NCBI GenBank assembly: GCA_029782355.1
Contig: JAKOUY010000011.1
Span: 248,001 to 312,000 of the forward strand
Source: Actinomycetes bacterium
GTDB lineage: Bacteria; Actinomycetota; Acidimicrobiia; Acidimicrobiales; Ilumatobacteraceae
Length of the DNA: 64,000 bases
Reading direction: 5' to 3'
Under the pieces are notes generated by a model. The model was not told the DNA's origin and did not search any database. It saw only the letters and a list, made by a program, of their open reading frames with translations. Of this stretch, positions 15,470-24,843 are shown piece by piece (the first letter of the stretch is position 1; every line of letters begins with the position of its first letter). Position numbers and translations under genes: made by a program.

Positions 15470-16096
15470 TCACACGTAGACGTGGAGGGCGTCGGGCTCG
15501 ACGTCGACCCGCAGCTCGCCGGCCGTGCCCCAGCGCTCTCCGTCGACCCAGATCACGAGGGGGCGGGCCAACCGCCACCGCATCGACGGGGCACGCTGCA
15601 CGGTGAGCTGCGGATGCGGCAGGTGCGTGCCGGTCCTCGCCCGGCGACGGGCCGCCAGGCGTGTTCGCCACGATGCCGCTGGGTCGACCCGCAGCGCCTC
15701 GGCCAGGCCATCGTTCGGGTGGGCACGCGGGGCGACGTCGTAGGCGCCGAGGAACTGGGCGTTCATGACCAGCACGACCTCCCCGCGCCACCAGCTGCGC
15801 CGGGCGACGACGTGCGCCACCGACCACGTCACCCGTTCGGCCGGTGTGCCCGGATCGGCGGTCACGCGCAGCACGTCGACGGGGGCGTACAGCACCGGGC
15901 CGTCGAAGCGCCCCGCTCCCCCGCCGCCGCAGGTCCGGGCCAGGTCGCCGGCGCGCACGCCGACCGGAGCGATGGGCAGGCCGGCCCGGCGATGCGTCGT
16001 CACCCAGTGATGGGCGCTGCGATCGCCGTCGACGATGCGCACCTCGATCGGCACCCGTGCCGGCTCGCCCCATGGGTCTCCGCGCCGGATGGTCAT
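15470..16096 (-). CDS. Protein resembling the C-terminal domain of YegS-type lipid kinases
   Basis: A 208-residue protein coupled to the helicase gene by a 4-base overlap (ATGA). Segments such as VVLVMNAQFLGAYDVAPRAHPNDG and LVIWVDGERWGTAGELRVDVEPDALHV resemble the beta-sandwich C-terminal domain of diacylglycerol/lipid kinases (YegS, DgkB). The N-terminal kinase domain with its GGDGT motif is missing, so it cannot be a complete kinase. It might bind lipid or be an orphan domain with another role. The resemblance is by pattern only. Confidence 0.6.
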   Translation of the reverse strand: MTIRRGDPWGEPARVPIEVRIVDGDRSAHHWVTTHRRAGLPIAPVGVRAGDLARTCGGGGAGRFDGPVLYAPVDVLRVTADPGTPAERVTWSVAHVVARRSWWRGEVVLVMNAQFLGAYDVAPRAHPNDGLAEALRVDPAASWRTRLAARRRARTGTHLPHPQLTVQRAPSMRWRLARPLVIWVDGERWGTAGELRVDVEPDALHVYV

Positions 16097-18669
16097 GGGA
16101 CCTCCACGGCCGCGGAGGCTTCGATGACACCGCGGAACAGGGACTCGGCGGCCTGGTTGGCAACCCGCCGAGTGGCTGCCGACGGGGCCACGAGGGCTAG
16201 CTGGCGAACGAGATCGATGAGCTGCTTGGTCGTGCGGACGAAGTCGCCACCGGACAGCTCCTCGTCTCCGACCACCTCGGCGAACCCCTCGCCCGCAGCC
16301 CAGGCGTAGGCCACGGCGACGAAGGTCGGGTCGGGCGGGCGGTGGACGGCGAGGCCGGCCGCCCGTTCCCGCGCCCCGAGCTCGTCGCTGAGGTCGGCGA
16401 TCGCCGTCCACCGGCGTCGCACCGGCGCACCGGGGAACCACGGCGGGGGCGGATCGTCCGGGCTGCGGTGCTCGTAGACGAACACGCTCACCAGGGCGGC
16501 GAACGACGCCGGATCGAGCCCGTCGAGCAGACCGCGACGAAGCGTCTCGACCACCAGGAGGTCGGATTCGTGGAAGGTCCGGGCCAGCATCTGCCCGGCT
16601 TCGGTGAGCGTCCAGTCCTCGACGTACTGCCACTGGCGGAGCACGCCGAGCACACGGTCGAAGTCGCGGGCGACGGACTGGGCCCGCTCGGCGACCTGGG
16701 CGCGCAGCTGACCGAGCTCGCGCTCGACCCGATCGGCCTGGGTCGCGGCACGCAGCCGGTCGTCCAACCGGGGGTCTGCTTCGACCGGATGGCGGACGAC
16801 GACCTCGTCCGGGTCGGCGCCGGCCGACGCCGCCGGCACCGTGCTGGCCAGCTTGAGCAGGGCGCCCACCTGGCGGTGGTACTCCGGTGCTCGGGGCACG
16901 AACGGCACGGGCAGGTCGACGGCGCCGATGGAGCGCGGTGGCTCGACGAAGTCGTCGGCCTCGAGGTGGATCGGCGCACCCCGGGTCGTCACCCCGGCCA
17001 GTCGCAGACCACCCTTGCGGTGGGCGACGGACAGCACCGCGACCCGGCCGACGTAGCGGGCCTTCTCGGCGTAGATCACGTCGCCCGGTCGCAGGGCGAT
17101 CAAGGCCTGGGTGATGGCCGACCGTGGCGCCGCCCCGGGGCGGGCCGGCAGCCGCCGGTAGTCGTCGAGATCGCCGTACGGGCTGCGGGCCTCGGCCCGC
17201 AGCCCGGCGAGCTGTGCCTCCCGCTCGGCGATGCGCCGCTCGGTGGACACCACGCTGCGGTCGGCCTGGTACTGGGCGAAGGACAGGTTGAGCAGGTGGT
17301 GGGCCTGCTCGCTGCGGTAGGTCCGCACCAGGTTGGCCGCCATGTTGTAGGTCGGACGGAAGGCACTGGTCAGGTGGAACGTCCGGCTGGCGGCCAGGGC
17401 AGCCACCTGCTCGAAGGGGACGAACGGGCTCCACGGCACCAGCGCATGACCGAGCTCGTCCATCCCCCGTCGCCCGGCACGCCCGGTGAGCTGGGTGTAC
17501 TCGCCGGGGCTGAGGAAGGTGTGGTGGTCGCCGGTGAACTTGGTCAGCTTGTCGATGACCACCGAGCGGGCCGGCATGTTGATGCCGACGGCCAGCGTCT
17601 CGGTGGCGAAGACCACCTTGATCAGCCCCTCGACGAAGCAGGCCTCGACGGCCTCCTTGAACGGGGGCACCATCCCGGCGTGATGGGCGGCCACCCCGGC
17701 GTGCAGCTGGGCGACGAAGGTGGCGTACCCGAGCACGTCGAGGTCCGCGTCGGACAATCCCGCCAATCGGTGGGCGACGATCTGGTCGATCCGCTGCCGC
17801 TCGGCCGCACCGTTCAGGCGGATCCCGGCGCCGAGGCACGCCGACGCGGCCTCGTCGCACTGGTTGCGACTGAAGATGAAGTAGATGGCCGGGAGCAGCC
17901 GGCGGCGCTCGAGCAGTTCGACCACGTCGAGGCGGTTCGGCGTGTACAGCCGGCGCCGGCCGGGGCCTCGGCGGGGACCACGTCGGGCCGCCTCGCCGTC
18001 GATCCGCGCCGCCTCGGCGTTGGGCCGCCCGTCGACGAGGGTCGGCAGCAGGTGCAGACGGTCGTGGGTCCGGTCGCCGATCAGGTAGAGGTTCTCCAGG
18101 CGGACCGGGCGGCGCGTCTCGACCACGGCGCGGGTGGGTCCGCGCACGGTGGCGATCCACTCGACGACTTCGGCAGCGTTGGACACCGTGGCCGACAGGC
18201 ACACCAGCCGCACCGCCGCCGGGAGGTGGATGATCACCTCCTCCCACACCGGACCGCGGTAGGCGTCCTGCAGGAAGTGGACCTCGTCGAGGATCACTGC
18301 GCCGAGATCGGCCAGGCCGGGGGAGGCGGCGTAGATCATGTTGCGGAGCACTTCGGTGGTCATGACCACCACCGGTGCGTCCCCGTTGATCGCGTTGTCG
18401 CCGGTGAGCAGACCGACTCGTTCGGCCCCGAGGCGCCGGCTGAGATCCTGGAACTTCTGATTGGAGAGCGCCTTGATCGGTGCGGTGTAGAAGGCTCGCC
18501 GGCCGGCCGCCACGGTGGCGTCGATGGCGTACTCGGCCACCACCGTCTTGCCGCTCCCGGTCGGGGCGGCCACCAGGACCGACTCGCCCCGATCCCAGGC
18601 GTCGATCGCGCTGAGCTGGAACTGGTCGAGCGTGAAGTCGTAGCCGGCCCCCGACCGGCCGGGCGTCAT
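16093..18669 (-). CDS. helY: Ski2/Mtr4-like superfamily 2 RNA helicase (HelY)
   Basis: An 858-residue helicase. Walker A is APTGSGKT with Lys41. The DEVH box (LDEVHFLQD) and the motif III-like SATVSN follow, and the second RecA domain has the QLTGRAGRRG motif VI. The C-terminal region matches the Ski2-like DSHCT extension. It is the equivalent of mycobacterial HelY, which sits beside tatC and tatA near the proteasome genes. Its likely role is RNA unwinding or turnover. It lies 4 bases after the tatC stop codon and overlaps the following YegS-like gene, so it belongs to a tatB-tatC-helY operon. Confidence 0.92.
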   Translation of the reverse strand: MTPGRSGAGYDFTLDQFQLSAIDAWDRGESVLVAAPTGSGKTVVAEYAIDATVAAGRRAFYTAPIKALSNQKFQDLSRRLGAERVGLLTGDNAINGDAPVVVMTTEVLRNMIYAASPGLADLGAVILDEVHFLQDAYRGPVWEEVIIHLPAAVRLVCLSATVSNAAEVVEWIATVRGPTRAVVETRRPVRLENLYLIGDRTHDRLHLLPTLVDGRPNAEAARIDGEAARRGPRRGPGRRRLYTPNRLDVVELLERRRLLPAIYFIFSRNQCDEAASACLGAGIRLNGAAERQRIDQIVAHRLAGLSDADLDVLGYATFVAQLHAGVAAHHAGMVPPFKEAVEACFVEGLIKVVFATETLAVGINMPARSVVIDKLTKFTGDHHTFLSPGEYTQLTGRAGRRGMDELGHALVPWSPFVPFEQVAALAASRTFHLTSAFRPTYNMAANLVRTYRSEQAHHLLNLSFAQYQADRSVVSTERRIAEREAQLAGLRAEARSPYGDLDDYRRLPARPGAAPRSAITQALIALRPGDVIYAEKARYVGRVAVLSVAHRKGGLRLAGVTTRGAPIHLEADDFVEPPRSIGAVDLPVPFVPRAPEYHRQVGALLKLASTVPAASAGADPDEVVVRHPVEADPRLDDRLRAATQADRVERELGQLRAQVAERAQSVARDFDRVLGVLRQWQYVEDWTLTEAGQMLARTFHESDLLVVETLRRGLLDGLDPASFAALVSVFVYEHRSPDDPPPPWFPGAPVRRRWTAIADLSDELGARERAAGLAVHRPPDPTFVAVAYAWAAGEGFAEVVGDEELSGGDFVRTTKQLIDLVRQLALVAPSAATRRVANQAAESLFRGVIEASAAVEVP

Positions 18670-18673
18670 CGGC

Positions 18674-19480
18674 CTAGCCGGCCTCGGCGGCCTCGGCCGC
18701 CGCCCGGCGCCGCTGGAACATCACCCCGATGCCGATGGACGCGAAGTAGAACAACGTCATCGGCACGGCCAGACCCATCATCGAGTACGGGTCGCCACTG
18801 GGCGTGATCACGGCGGCGATGACGAAGATGATCATGATGGCGTAGCGCCAGCCGCGCAGCAGCGTTCGTGGTGTCAGCACGCCGACCAGCTGGAGGAACA
18901 CCAGCAGGACGGGGAACTCGAAGGACACGCCGAATGCGGCGATCATCAGGCCGACCAGACTGATGTACTTGCTGACCTGGAAGTTGGCCTTGACGATGCC
19001 CGAGCCGCTCCAGTCGATCAGGAACTCCAGCGCCTTGTCGAGGGTCCAGTAGGCAACGACCCCGCCGAGCGCGAAGAGCAGCACGCTGCTGGCCACGAAC
19101 GGCACGGCATAGCGCTTCTCCTTGGCGTGCAGGGCGGGGACGATGAACCGCCAGACCTGCCACATGATCACGGGAAGGGCGAGGATGATCCCGCCGTAGG
19201 TGGACACGGCCAGGCGGGTGGACAGGCCCTCCAGCGGGCCGAGCGAGTAGAAGTTGGCCGTGCAGTACCCCACCGGCTTGGACGCGCACAGGTCGTGGTA
19301 GGGGCGGGCCAGGAAGCGCAGCACCGGGTCGTAGAACACCATGACCACGACGACCCCCAGGACCACCGCCAGCAGGGCCCGGATGATCCGTGAGCGCAGC
19401 TCGCCGAGATGCTCGACCAGCGTCATCTGGTCGTCGGGTGTCTTCAACTTGGGGCGCGCTGCGCCCCGGCGGAGCTTCAT
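18674..19480 (-). CDS. tatC: Twin-arginine translocase subunit TatC
   Basis: A 268-residue inner-membrane protein with the expected six transmembrane helices and the TatC N-terminus MTLVEHLGELRSRI. The motif FGVSFEFPVLL matches the conserved F-E-x-P region that helps bind twin-arginine signal peptides. It works with TatA/TatB to export folded proteins. It overlaps tatB by 4 bases. A basic N-terminal extension of about 17 residues precedes the family core. Confidence 0.95.
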   Translation of the reverse strand: MKLRRGAARPKLKTPDDQMTLVEHLGELRSRIIRALLAVVLGVVVVMVFYDPVLRFLARPYHDLCASKPVGYCTANFYSLGPLEGLSTRLAVSTYGGIILALPVIMWQVWRFIVPALHAKEKRYAVPFVASSVLLFALGGVVAYWTLDKALEFLIDWSGSGIVKANFQVSKYISLVGLMIAAFGVSFEFPVLLVFLQLVGVLTPRTLLRGWRYAIMIIFVIAAVITPSGDPYSMMGLAVPMTLFYFASIGIGVMFQRRRAAAEAAEAG

Positions 19481-19833
19481 GCGCTGCCGGCCCCCGGATC
19501 GCTGGGCGGCTCGACGGCCGGCGCGGCGGAGGCCGACGGGGCTTCCCCGTCGGCCGCTCGCTTGGCAGCATCGGTGGTCTGCTGCACGGCGGCCTGGACC
19601 TCGGTGGCGGTCCCCTCCAGCGCCGTCCGCAGGGCGTCAGCGGTGGAGCGCATCTCGCGCATCGGCTCGTCCATCGCGCTGCGCAGCTCGGTCTGGAACC
19701 CGGTGGCCATCTTGCGAACCTCGGAGTAGGTCTGGCCGAACTTGCGCATCGCTTCGGGCAGCTTCTCCGGCCCGAGGATGATCAGGGCCATCAGCAGCAG
19801 GAAGATCAACTCGCTGCCGCTGAGGTTGAACAT
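19477..19833 (-). CDS. tatB: Twin-arginine translocase subunit TatB/TatA-like
   Basis: A 118-residue protein with one N-terminal transmembrane helix (SGSELIFLLLMALIIL), the hinge GPEKLPEAMR, a charged amphipathic helix and a Pro/Ala/Ser tail. The Glu in SGSEL and the hinge GPEKLPE favour TatB over TatA, but in Actinomycetota one protein may serve both roles; no separate TatA is seen in the window. A TACACT box lies 6 bases before the ATG. Confidence 0.88.
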   Translation of the reverse strand: MFNLSGSELIFLLLMALIILGPEKLPEAMRKFGQTYSEVRKMATGFQTELRSAMDEPMREMRSTADALRTALEGTATEVQAAVQQTTDAAKRAADGEAPSASAAPAVEPPSDPGAGSA

Positions 19834-19839
19834 GGCCGC

Positions 19840-19845
19840 AGTGTA
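19840..19845 (-). promoter_or_regulatory. -10 element TACACT of the tat-helY operon
   Basis: TACACT on the minus strand ends 6 bases before the tatB ATG at 19833. Confidence 0.45.
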
Positions 19846-19871
19846 CCGGGGTCCCGTGGCATCATCCCGGG

Positions 19872-20597
19872 GTGCAGCAACGGCTCCCCTCGCTCCTCGA
19901 CGCGCCGATCGCCTTCGGTCATCGGGGCGCTCGCGCCCACCTGCCGGAGAACACCTTGGACTCCTTCGCCCTGGCTCTGCGCCTCGGGGCCACCGGGCTG
20001 GAGAGCGATGTCTGGGTGACCATCGACGGGGTCCCGGTCCTCGACCACGATGGCCTGATCCGGGGCCGCTTCGGCCGCAGCCGGCCGATCGCCGAGGTCC
20101 GCCGTGCCGCCCTGCCCCGCCACATCCCCACCCTGGCCGAGCTGTACGAGCAGTCCGGGCCCGGTCTGGTGCTGTCCCTCGACCTGAAACAGGCCGGGAT
20201 CGGACGCCGGGTCGTCGAGGTGGTCAACGAGGTGGCGCCTGACGCGCTGGCCGACCTGTGGCTGTGCGCGCCGCGGTGGGAGGACCTGGTCGAGCTGCGC
20301 GACACCGGCGCCCGGCTGGTCGAGTCGACCAGCCTGCGGGCGATGAAGGAAGGCCCGGAGCGGCGCGCCGCGACCCTGCAGGCCAACGCGATCGACGCCG
20401 TCAACCTGCACCACAGCGAGTGGACCGGCGGGATGGTGACGCTCTTCCATCGCTTCGAGCGGTACTGCTTCGGCTGGGACCTCCAGGACCCGGATCGGCT
20501 GCGCACCGGGTTCCGGATGGGGCTCGACGGCGTCTACTCCGACTGGGTCGACCGGATGCTGGACGCCTACGCCGCCGAGGTGCGCCCGGCCGGCTGA
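19872..20597 (+). CDS. Glycerophosphodiester phosphodiesterase family protein
   Basis: A 241-residue GDPD-family TIM barrel. HRG at 17-19 and PENT at 25-28 supply the catalytic His and a metal Glu; Glu44 and Asp46 in ESDVW complete the metal site and His59 the second catalytic His. No signal peptide is seen, so it is predicted cytoplasmic. It would release glycerol-3-phosphate from deacylated phospholipids. It starts with GTG 19872. It lies between tatB and lepB, on the opposite strand, in the place where mycobacteria carry pafB/pafC. Confidence 0.87.
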   Translation: MQQRLPSLLDAPIAFGHRGARAHLPENTLDSFALALRLGATGLESDVWVTIDGVPVLDHDGLIRGRFGRSRPIAEVRRAALPRHIPTLAELYEQSGPGLVLSLDLKQAGIGRRVVEVVNEVAPDALADLWLCAPRWEDLVELRDTGARLVESTSLRAMKEGPERRAATLQANAIDAVNLHHSEWTGGMVTLFHRFERYCFGWDLQDPDRLRTGFRMGLDGVYSDWVDRMLDAYAAEVRPAG

Positions 20598-20601
20598 GCC
20601 G

Positions 20602-21231
20602 TCACAGCCACTGCCAGTGGCTGGACGGGTAGATCACCACGAAGGCCCGCCCGACGATCTTGTCGAACGAAACCACCCCGAAGCTGCGACCGTCCTGCGA
20701 AGCGTTGCGGTGGTCGCCCAGCACCAGCACGTGGTCCGACGGCACGGTGACCTCGGCCAGGCCGGGACCGCAGCCGCCCGGGGTCTTGGCGATCGGATCG
20801 AGGTACGGCTCGATCAGCTCGCGACCGTTGACCAGCACCTGGCAGGTGTCGGCGGACATCGACACGGTGTCGCCGGGGATCCCGATCACCCGCTTGATCA
20901 GGTCGGCCTTGGAGACGTCCTTGATCGGCTCGAGGACGACCACGTCGCCACGCCGCGGATCGTGGAACCGGTATCCCAGCTTATTGACCAGCACCCGGTC
21001 ACCGTTGTGCAGCGTGCTCTCCATCGACTGACCGACGACCTTGAACTGCTCGACCACAAAGGTCCGCACCAGGAAGGCGGAGAGGGCGGCGATGACCAGG
21101 ACGACGGCCCACTCCAGCAGCGTGTTGCGCTTGCGTGTCCGGGTGGTGGGCCCCGGAGCAGGACCGGTCTCGGCCGCCGCCGTCGTTCCGTGAGTCGGAT
21201 CGTCGACCACGGAGTCCTGGGCCTGGGTCAC
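20602..21231 (-). CDS. lepB: Signal peptidase I
   Basis: A 209-residue type I signal peptidase. After a 35-residue cytoplasmic tail, a single helix spans about 39-58. The catalytic Ser69 is in VGQSMESTL and the general base Lys113 in LIKRVIGIPGD. The C-terminal box VLGDHRNASQDGRSFG is conserved. It removes signal peptides from exported proteins at the outer face of the membrane. GTG 21231 is preferred because a TAGCCT box lies 7 bases upstream; the long open frame upstream is antisense to the MFS gene. Confidence 0.95.
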   Translation of the reverse strand: MTQAQDSVVDDPTHGTTAAAETGPAPGPTTRTRKRNTLLEWAVVLVIAALSAFLVRTFVVEQFKVVGQSMESTLHNGDRVLVNKLGYRFHDPRRGDVVVLEPIKDVSKADLIKRVIGIPGDTVSMSADTCQVLVNGRELIEPYLDPIAKTPGGCGPGLAEVTVPSDHVLVLGDHRNASQDGRSFGVVSFDKIVGRAFVVIYPSSHWQWL

Positions 21232-21238
21232 CGGCCCG

Positions 21239-21244
21239 AGGCTA
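21239..21244 (-). promoter_or_regulatory. -10 element TAGCCT of lepB
   Basis: TAGCCT on the minus strand ends 7 bases before GTG 21231. Confidence 0.42.
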
Positions 21245-21300
21245 TCGGGCGCGGTCGGATCGTCGCGTGCACCCGCCGCTCGGTACGGTCCCCGTCCGGG

Positions 21301-22779
21301 ATGACGACCACGACCGGACCCAGCGCCGCCCGGCACCACACCGGTCACGGGGATCCGCAGCCCGACGTGCGCGTCGCCGGGCGGTGGATCCACTACAAGT
21401 ACGTCGTCGCCACGGTCTATGTGACGGCGATGTTCATCGACATCCTCGACGCCACGATCGTCAACGTGGCGATCCCGGACTTCGGGCGGGAGTTCAACAC
21501 GCAGAAGGCCGAGTGGGTGGCGCTCGGCTACACGGTCAGCCTGGCCGTGTGGGTTCCGGCGTCCGGTTGGCTCGGCGACCGCTTCGGCACCAAGCGGGTG
21601 TTCCTGTTCGCCCTGGCCGCGTTCACCAGCGGCTCGTTGCTGTGTGCCACGGCCGGCAGCATCGGCCAGCTCGTCACCTACCGGATCATCCAAGGGGTCG
21701 GCGGCGGGATGCTGACCCCGGTCGGGATCGCCATGCTGTTCCGGGCCTTTCCGCCGGCCGAGCGGGCCCGGGCAGCGGTGTTCATCATGGTCCCGACGAT
21801 GGCCGCGCCGGCCCTCGGTCCGGTGCTCGGCGGCTTGCTGGTCACCCATGCCAGCTGGCACTGGATCTTCCTGATCAACCTGCCGGTCGGCGTCGCCGGC
21901 TTCCTGTTCGGCCTGCGCTACCTGCGCGAGCATCGTGAACCGACCGCCGGCGGCTTCGATCTGCCCGGATTCGTCCTCTCCGGCGCGGCCCTCGCGCTGG
22001 TCGTCTTCGCCCTCAGCGACGGCCCGTCGGCGGGCTGGGCGTCGACGACCGTGCTGACCACCGGCGCCCTCGGTCTGCTGTGCGCCGCGGCGATGGTCGT
22101 GGTCGAGCTGTCCCGTCGGCACCCGATGCTGGAGCTGCGACTCCTGGGCGACCGGATGTTCCGGCAGTGCAACATCGTCGGGATCGTCACCATGGGTGCG
22201 TTCTTCGGCGTCACCTTCGTGATGCCGCTGTACCTGCAGTTGCTGCGCGGCTTCACCCCACAGATGAGCGGCCTGACCACCTTCCCGCAGGCCCTGGGCG
22301 TGCTCACCTCGTCGGCGATCGCCGGACGGCTCTACCAACGGGTCGGCCCCCGCCGGTTGATGGTCGTCGGCCTCGCCGCCAGCGGCGTGACGATCGCCCT
22401 GTTCCTCCGTCTGGACCTGCACACCAGCCTGTGGTTGATCCGCTCGATGATGTACCTGCGCGGCCTGTGCATCGGCTTCGCCTTCGTGCCCATGCAGGCC
22501 GCCACCTACGCCACGATCCGCCCGCAGGACAACGGTCGGGCTTCGTCGCTGTTCTCGACCCAGCGTCAGGTGGGGATCTCGATCGGCATCGCCGTGCTGT
22601 CCAGCATCCTGGTGGCGCACATGCCACTGAACCGCAGGCCGACCGACGTCGCCCGGGCGCTGCACGGGTTCCACCTGGCGTTCCTGGCGGCGGTGGTCTT
22701 CGCCGCCGTGGCCGCCGTGGCGGCGATGTTCATCCGCGACGAGGACGCCGCGGCGACCCGTGTCGCCCGGGCCCACTGA
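21301..22779 (+). CDS. MFS drug exporter, DHA2 (EmrB/QacA-type) family
   Basis: A 492-residue polytopic membrane protein with about 14 helices. The DHA2 motifs are LDATIVNVAIPDF near helix 1 and GWLGDRFGTKRVF between helices 2 and 3. It likely expels a hydrophobic compound using the proton gradient. TACGGT (21284-21289) lies 11 bases before ATG 21301, in the divergent spacer shared with lepB. No regulator is adjacent. It sits inside the block separating pafA from tatB, so it was probably inserted into an otherwise conserved order. Confidence 0.88.
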   Translation: MTTTTGPSAARHHTGHGDPQPDVRVAGRWIHYKYVVATVYVTAMFIDILDATIVNVAIPDFGREFNTQKAEWVALGYTVSLAVWVPASGWLGDRFGTKRVFLFALAAFTSGSLLCATAGSIGQLVTYRIIQGVGGGMLTPVGIAMLFRAFPPAERARAAVFIMVPTMAAPALGPVLGGLLVTHASWHWIFLINLPVGVAGFLFGLRYLREHREPTAGGFDLPGFVLSGAALALVVFALSDGPSAGWASTTVLTTGALGLLCAAAMVVVELSRRHPMLELRLLGDRMFRQCNIVGIVTMGAFFGVTFVMPLYLQLLRGFTPQMSGLTTFPQALGVLTSSAIAGRLYQRVGPRRLMVVGLAASGVTIALFLRLDLHTSLWLIRSMMYLRGLCIGFAFVPMQAATYATIRPQDNGRASSLFSTQRQVGISIGIAVLSSILVAHMPLNRRPTDVARALHGFHLAFLAAVVFAAVAAVAAMFIRDEDAAATRVARAH

Positions 22780-22789
22780 GCGGTCCGGG

Positions 22790-24148
22790 TCACAGCGAGG
22801 CGATCAGCTTCTCGACCCGCTCGTCGCGGCTCTTGAACGGGTCCTTGCACAGCACGGTGCGCTGGGCCTGGTCGTTGAGCTTGAGGTGCACCCAGTCGAC
22901 GGTGTAGTCGCGCTTGCGCTCCTTGGCCCGGCGGATGAACTCGCCGCGCAGCCGGGCACGGGTGTCCTGCGGTGGGGTGTCCATGGCGGTGTCGATGTCG
23001 GCGTCGGTGCACATCCGCTCGATCATCCCGCGGTCCTGCAGCTTGTAGAACGGGCTGCGCTGGCGGGCGATGTCGTGGTACTGGAGATCGAGGAGTTGGA
23101 CCCGGGCGTCGCCCAGCGTCAGGCCGTGGCGTTGGCGGAATGCCTCGATCAGGCGGTACTTGATCACCCAGTCGACCTCGCGATCGAGCTTCAGCGGGTC
23201 GTTCTCGATCGTCGACACGCAGTGCTCCCACATCTCCAGCGCCCGTTGCTCCAGCGGGGGGAAGCCCTTGGTGTCGGCGTAGCGCAACGCCCGGTCGAGG
23301 TACTCGCGTTGGATGTCGAGGGCGCTGACCTCGCGACCGTTGGCCAGGCGGACCTTGCGCCGGCAGGTGATGTCGTGACTGATGTCGCGGATCGCCCGGA
23401 TCGGGTTCTCCAGGGTCATGTCGCGCAACACCACGGTCTGGTCCTCGAGCATCCGCAACATGCACGCTGCGGCCCCGACCTTGACGAAGGTGGTGTACTC
23501 GCTCATGTTCGAGTCGCCGACGATGACGTGCAGGCGGCGGTAGCGCTCGGCGTCGGAGTGCGGCTCATCCCGGGTGTTGATGATCGGCCTGCTGCGGGTG
23601 GTGGCGCTGGACACCCCCTCCCAGATGTGCTCGGCCCGCTGGGCGATGCTGTACAGCGGACCGCGGGCGGTCTGCAGCACCTTGCCGGCGCCGGTGTAGA
23701 TCTGCCGGCTGACCAGGAACGGGATCAGCACGTCGGCGTACTGGCCGAGCTCGTCGTCGCGGCGTGTCAGGTAGTTCTCGTGGCAGCCGTAGCTGTTGCC
23801 GGCGGAGTCCGTGTTGTTCTTGAACAGGTACACCGTGCCGCGGATGCCCTCGTCGCGCAGCCGGGCCTCGGCCGACTCGAGCAGGCTCTCCAGCACCCGC
23901 TCCCCCGCCTTGTCGTGGACGACGACGTCGTACAGGCTGTCGCACTCCGGGGTGGCGTATTCGGGGTGGGAGCCGACGTCGAGGTACAGCCGAGCACCGT
24001 TCTGCAGGAACACGTTGCTGCTGCGGCCCCAGGTGACCACCCGGCGGAACAGGTAGCGGGCGACCTCGTCGGGGCTCAGCCGGCGCTGGCCGCGCAGCGT
24101 GCAGGTCACCCCGTACTCGTTCTCGAGTCCGTAGATCCGCCGCTCCAT
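22790..24148 (-). CDS. pafA: Pup--protein ligase PafA
   Basis: A 452-residue carboxylate-amine ligase of the glutamine-synthetase-like fold. The N-terminal YGLENEYGV carries the metal-binding Glu9; [20 protein letters not shown] and [12 protein letters not shown] match PafA. It links the C-terminal Glu of deamidated Pup to substrate lysines using ATP. PafA is told from Dop by its shorter length and lack of the Dop loop near the N-terminus; Dop is encoded separately here. It is downstream of prcA with a 17-base gap that contains its own TAGGTT box, so it may also be transcribed alone. Confidence 0.96.
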   Translation of the reverse strand: MERRIYGLENEYGVTCTLRGQRRLSPDEVARYLFRRVVTWGRSSNVFLQNGARLYLDVGSHPEYATPECDSLYDVVVHDKAGERVLESLLESAEARLRDEGIRGTVYLFKNNTDSAGNSYGCHENYLTRRDDELGQYADVLIPFLVSRQIYTGAGKVLQTARGPLYSIAQRAEHIWEGVSSATTRSRPIINTRDEPHSDAERYRRLHVIVGDSNMSEYTTFVKVGAAACMLRMLEDQTVVLRDMTLENPIRAIRDISHDITCRRKVRLANGREVSALDIQREYLDRALRYADTKGFPPLEQRALEMWEHCVSTIENDPLKLDREVDWVIKYRLIEAFRQRHGLTLGDARVQLLDLQYHDIARQRSPFYKLQDRGMIERMCTDADIDTAMDTPPQDTRARLRGEFIRRAKERKRDYTVDWVHLKLNDQAQRTVLCKDPFKSRDERVEKLIASL

Positions 24149-24154
24149 GGGCGA

Positions 24155-24160
24155 AACCTA
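24155..24160 (-). promoter_or_regulatory. -10 element TAGGTT of pafA
   Basis: TAGGTT on the minus strand ends 6 bases before ATG 24148, inside the 17-base prcA-pafA gap. Confidence 0.45.
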
Positions 24161-24165
24161 ACGCG

Positions 24166-24843
24166 TCAGGCGCCGAGCAGTGCGCCCACCTCGGCATCGC
24201 TCAACCGGCGGAAGCAACGCCGCCCGTTGGACCGTTCGAGGACGGCGACCTCCAGCCCGGCGGCGTCGAGCGTGCGGTCACCGGCCAGGGCAGCACGGGC
24301 CAACCCGACGGCCTGGGCCAGGGTCAGGCCGGGCGCGAAGCGGTCCTTGATGCGCGCCGTGATCGCCTCGGCATCACCGCCCAGCACGCTGAAGGCCCGT
24401 TCGTCCATCACCGTGCCGTCGTAGAGGATGTGGAACAGCTGGTCGCCGTCGGCCTCGTAGCCGACCTCGGCCACGAGGATCTCGACCTCCAGCGGCTTCA
24501 TCTCGTGGGTGAACACCTGACCGAGGATCTGGGCGTACTGGTTGGCCAGGCTGCGCGCGTCGACGTCGTCGCGGCTGTACTGGTAGCCCTTCAGATCGGC
24601 GGCGCGCACCCCGGCGACCCGCAGTTGGTCGAACTCGTTGTAGCGGCCCACGCCACCGAAGGCGATGCGGTCGTAGATCTCGCTGATCTTGCGCAGCGTG
24701 GAGCTGGTGTTCTCGGCCACCAGGGCGATGCCGTCGTCGTAGCGCACGGCCACCATCGCCCGGCCGCGGGCGATGCCTTTGCGGGCGTAGTCGGCCCGGT
24801 CCTTCATCACCTGCTCGGGGGCGACGTAGTACGGCATCGTCAT
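24166..24843 (-). CDS. prcA: Proteasome alpha subunit PrcA
   Basis: A 225-residue alpha-type 20S proteasome subunit. The N-terminal YYVAPEQVMKDRADYARKGI is the gating helix region, and AMVAVRYDDGIALVAEN starts the Ntn-hydrolase fold without a catalytic Thr. It forms the outer rings that dock the ARC/Mpa ATPase. ATG 24843 overlaps the prcB stop codon by 4 bases (ATGA); a second Met lies two codons later. The C-terminal extension of some mycobacterial PrcA proteins is absent. Confidence 0.96.
   Translation of the reverse strand: MTMPYYVAPEQVMKDRADYARKGIARGRAMVAVRYDDGIALVAENTSSTLRKISEIYDRIAFGGVGRYNEFDQLRVAGVRAADLKGYQYSRDDVDARSLANQYAQILGQVFTHEMKPLEVEILVAEVGYEADGDQLFHILYDGTVMDERAFSVLGGDAEAITARIKDRFAPGLTLAQAVGLARAALAGDRTLDAAGLEVAVLERSNGRRCFRRLSDAEVGALLGA

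Noticed and set aside
16342-18807. An 821-codon open frame on the plus strand
   Set aside because: It is antisense to helY, has no recognisable domain, and is explained by high G+C codon bias keeping the opposite frame open.
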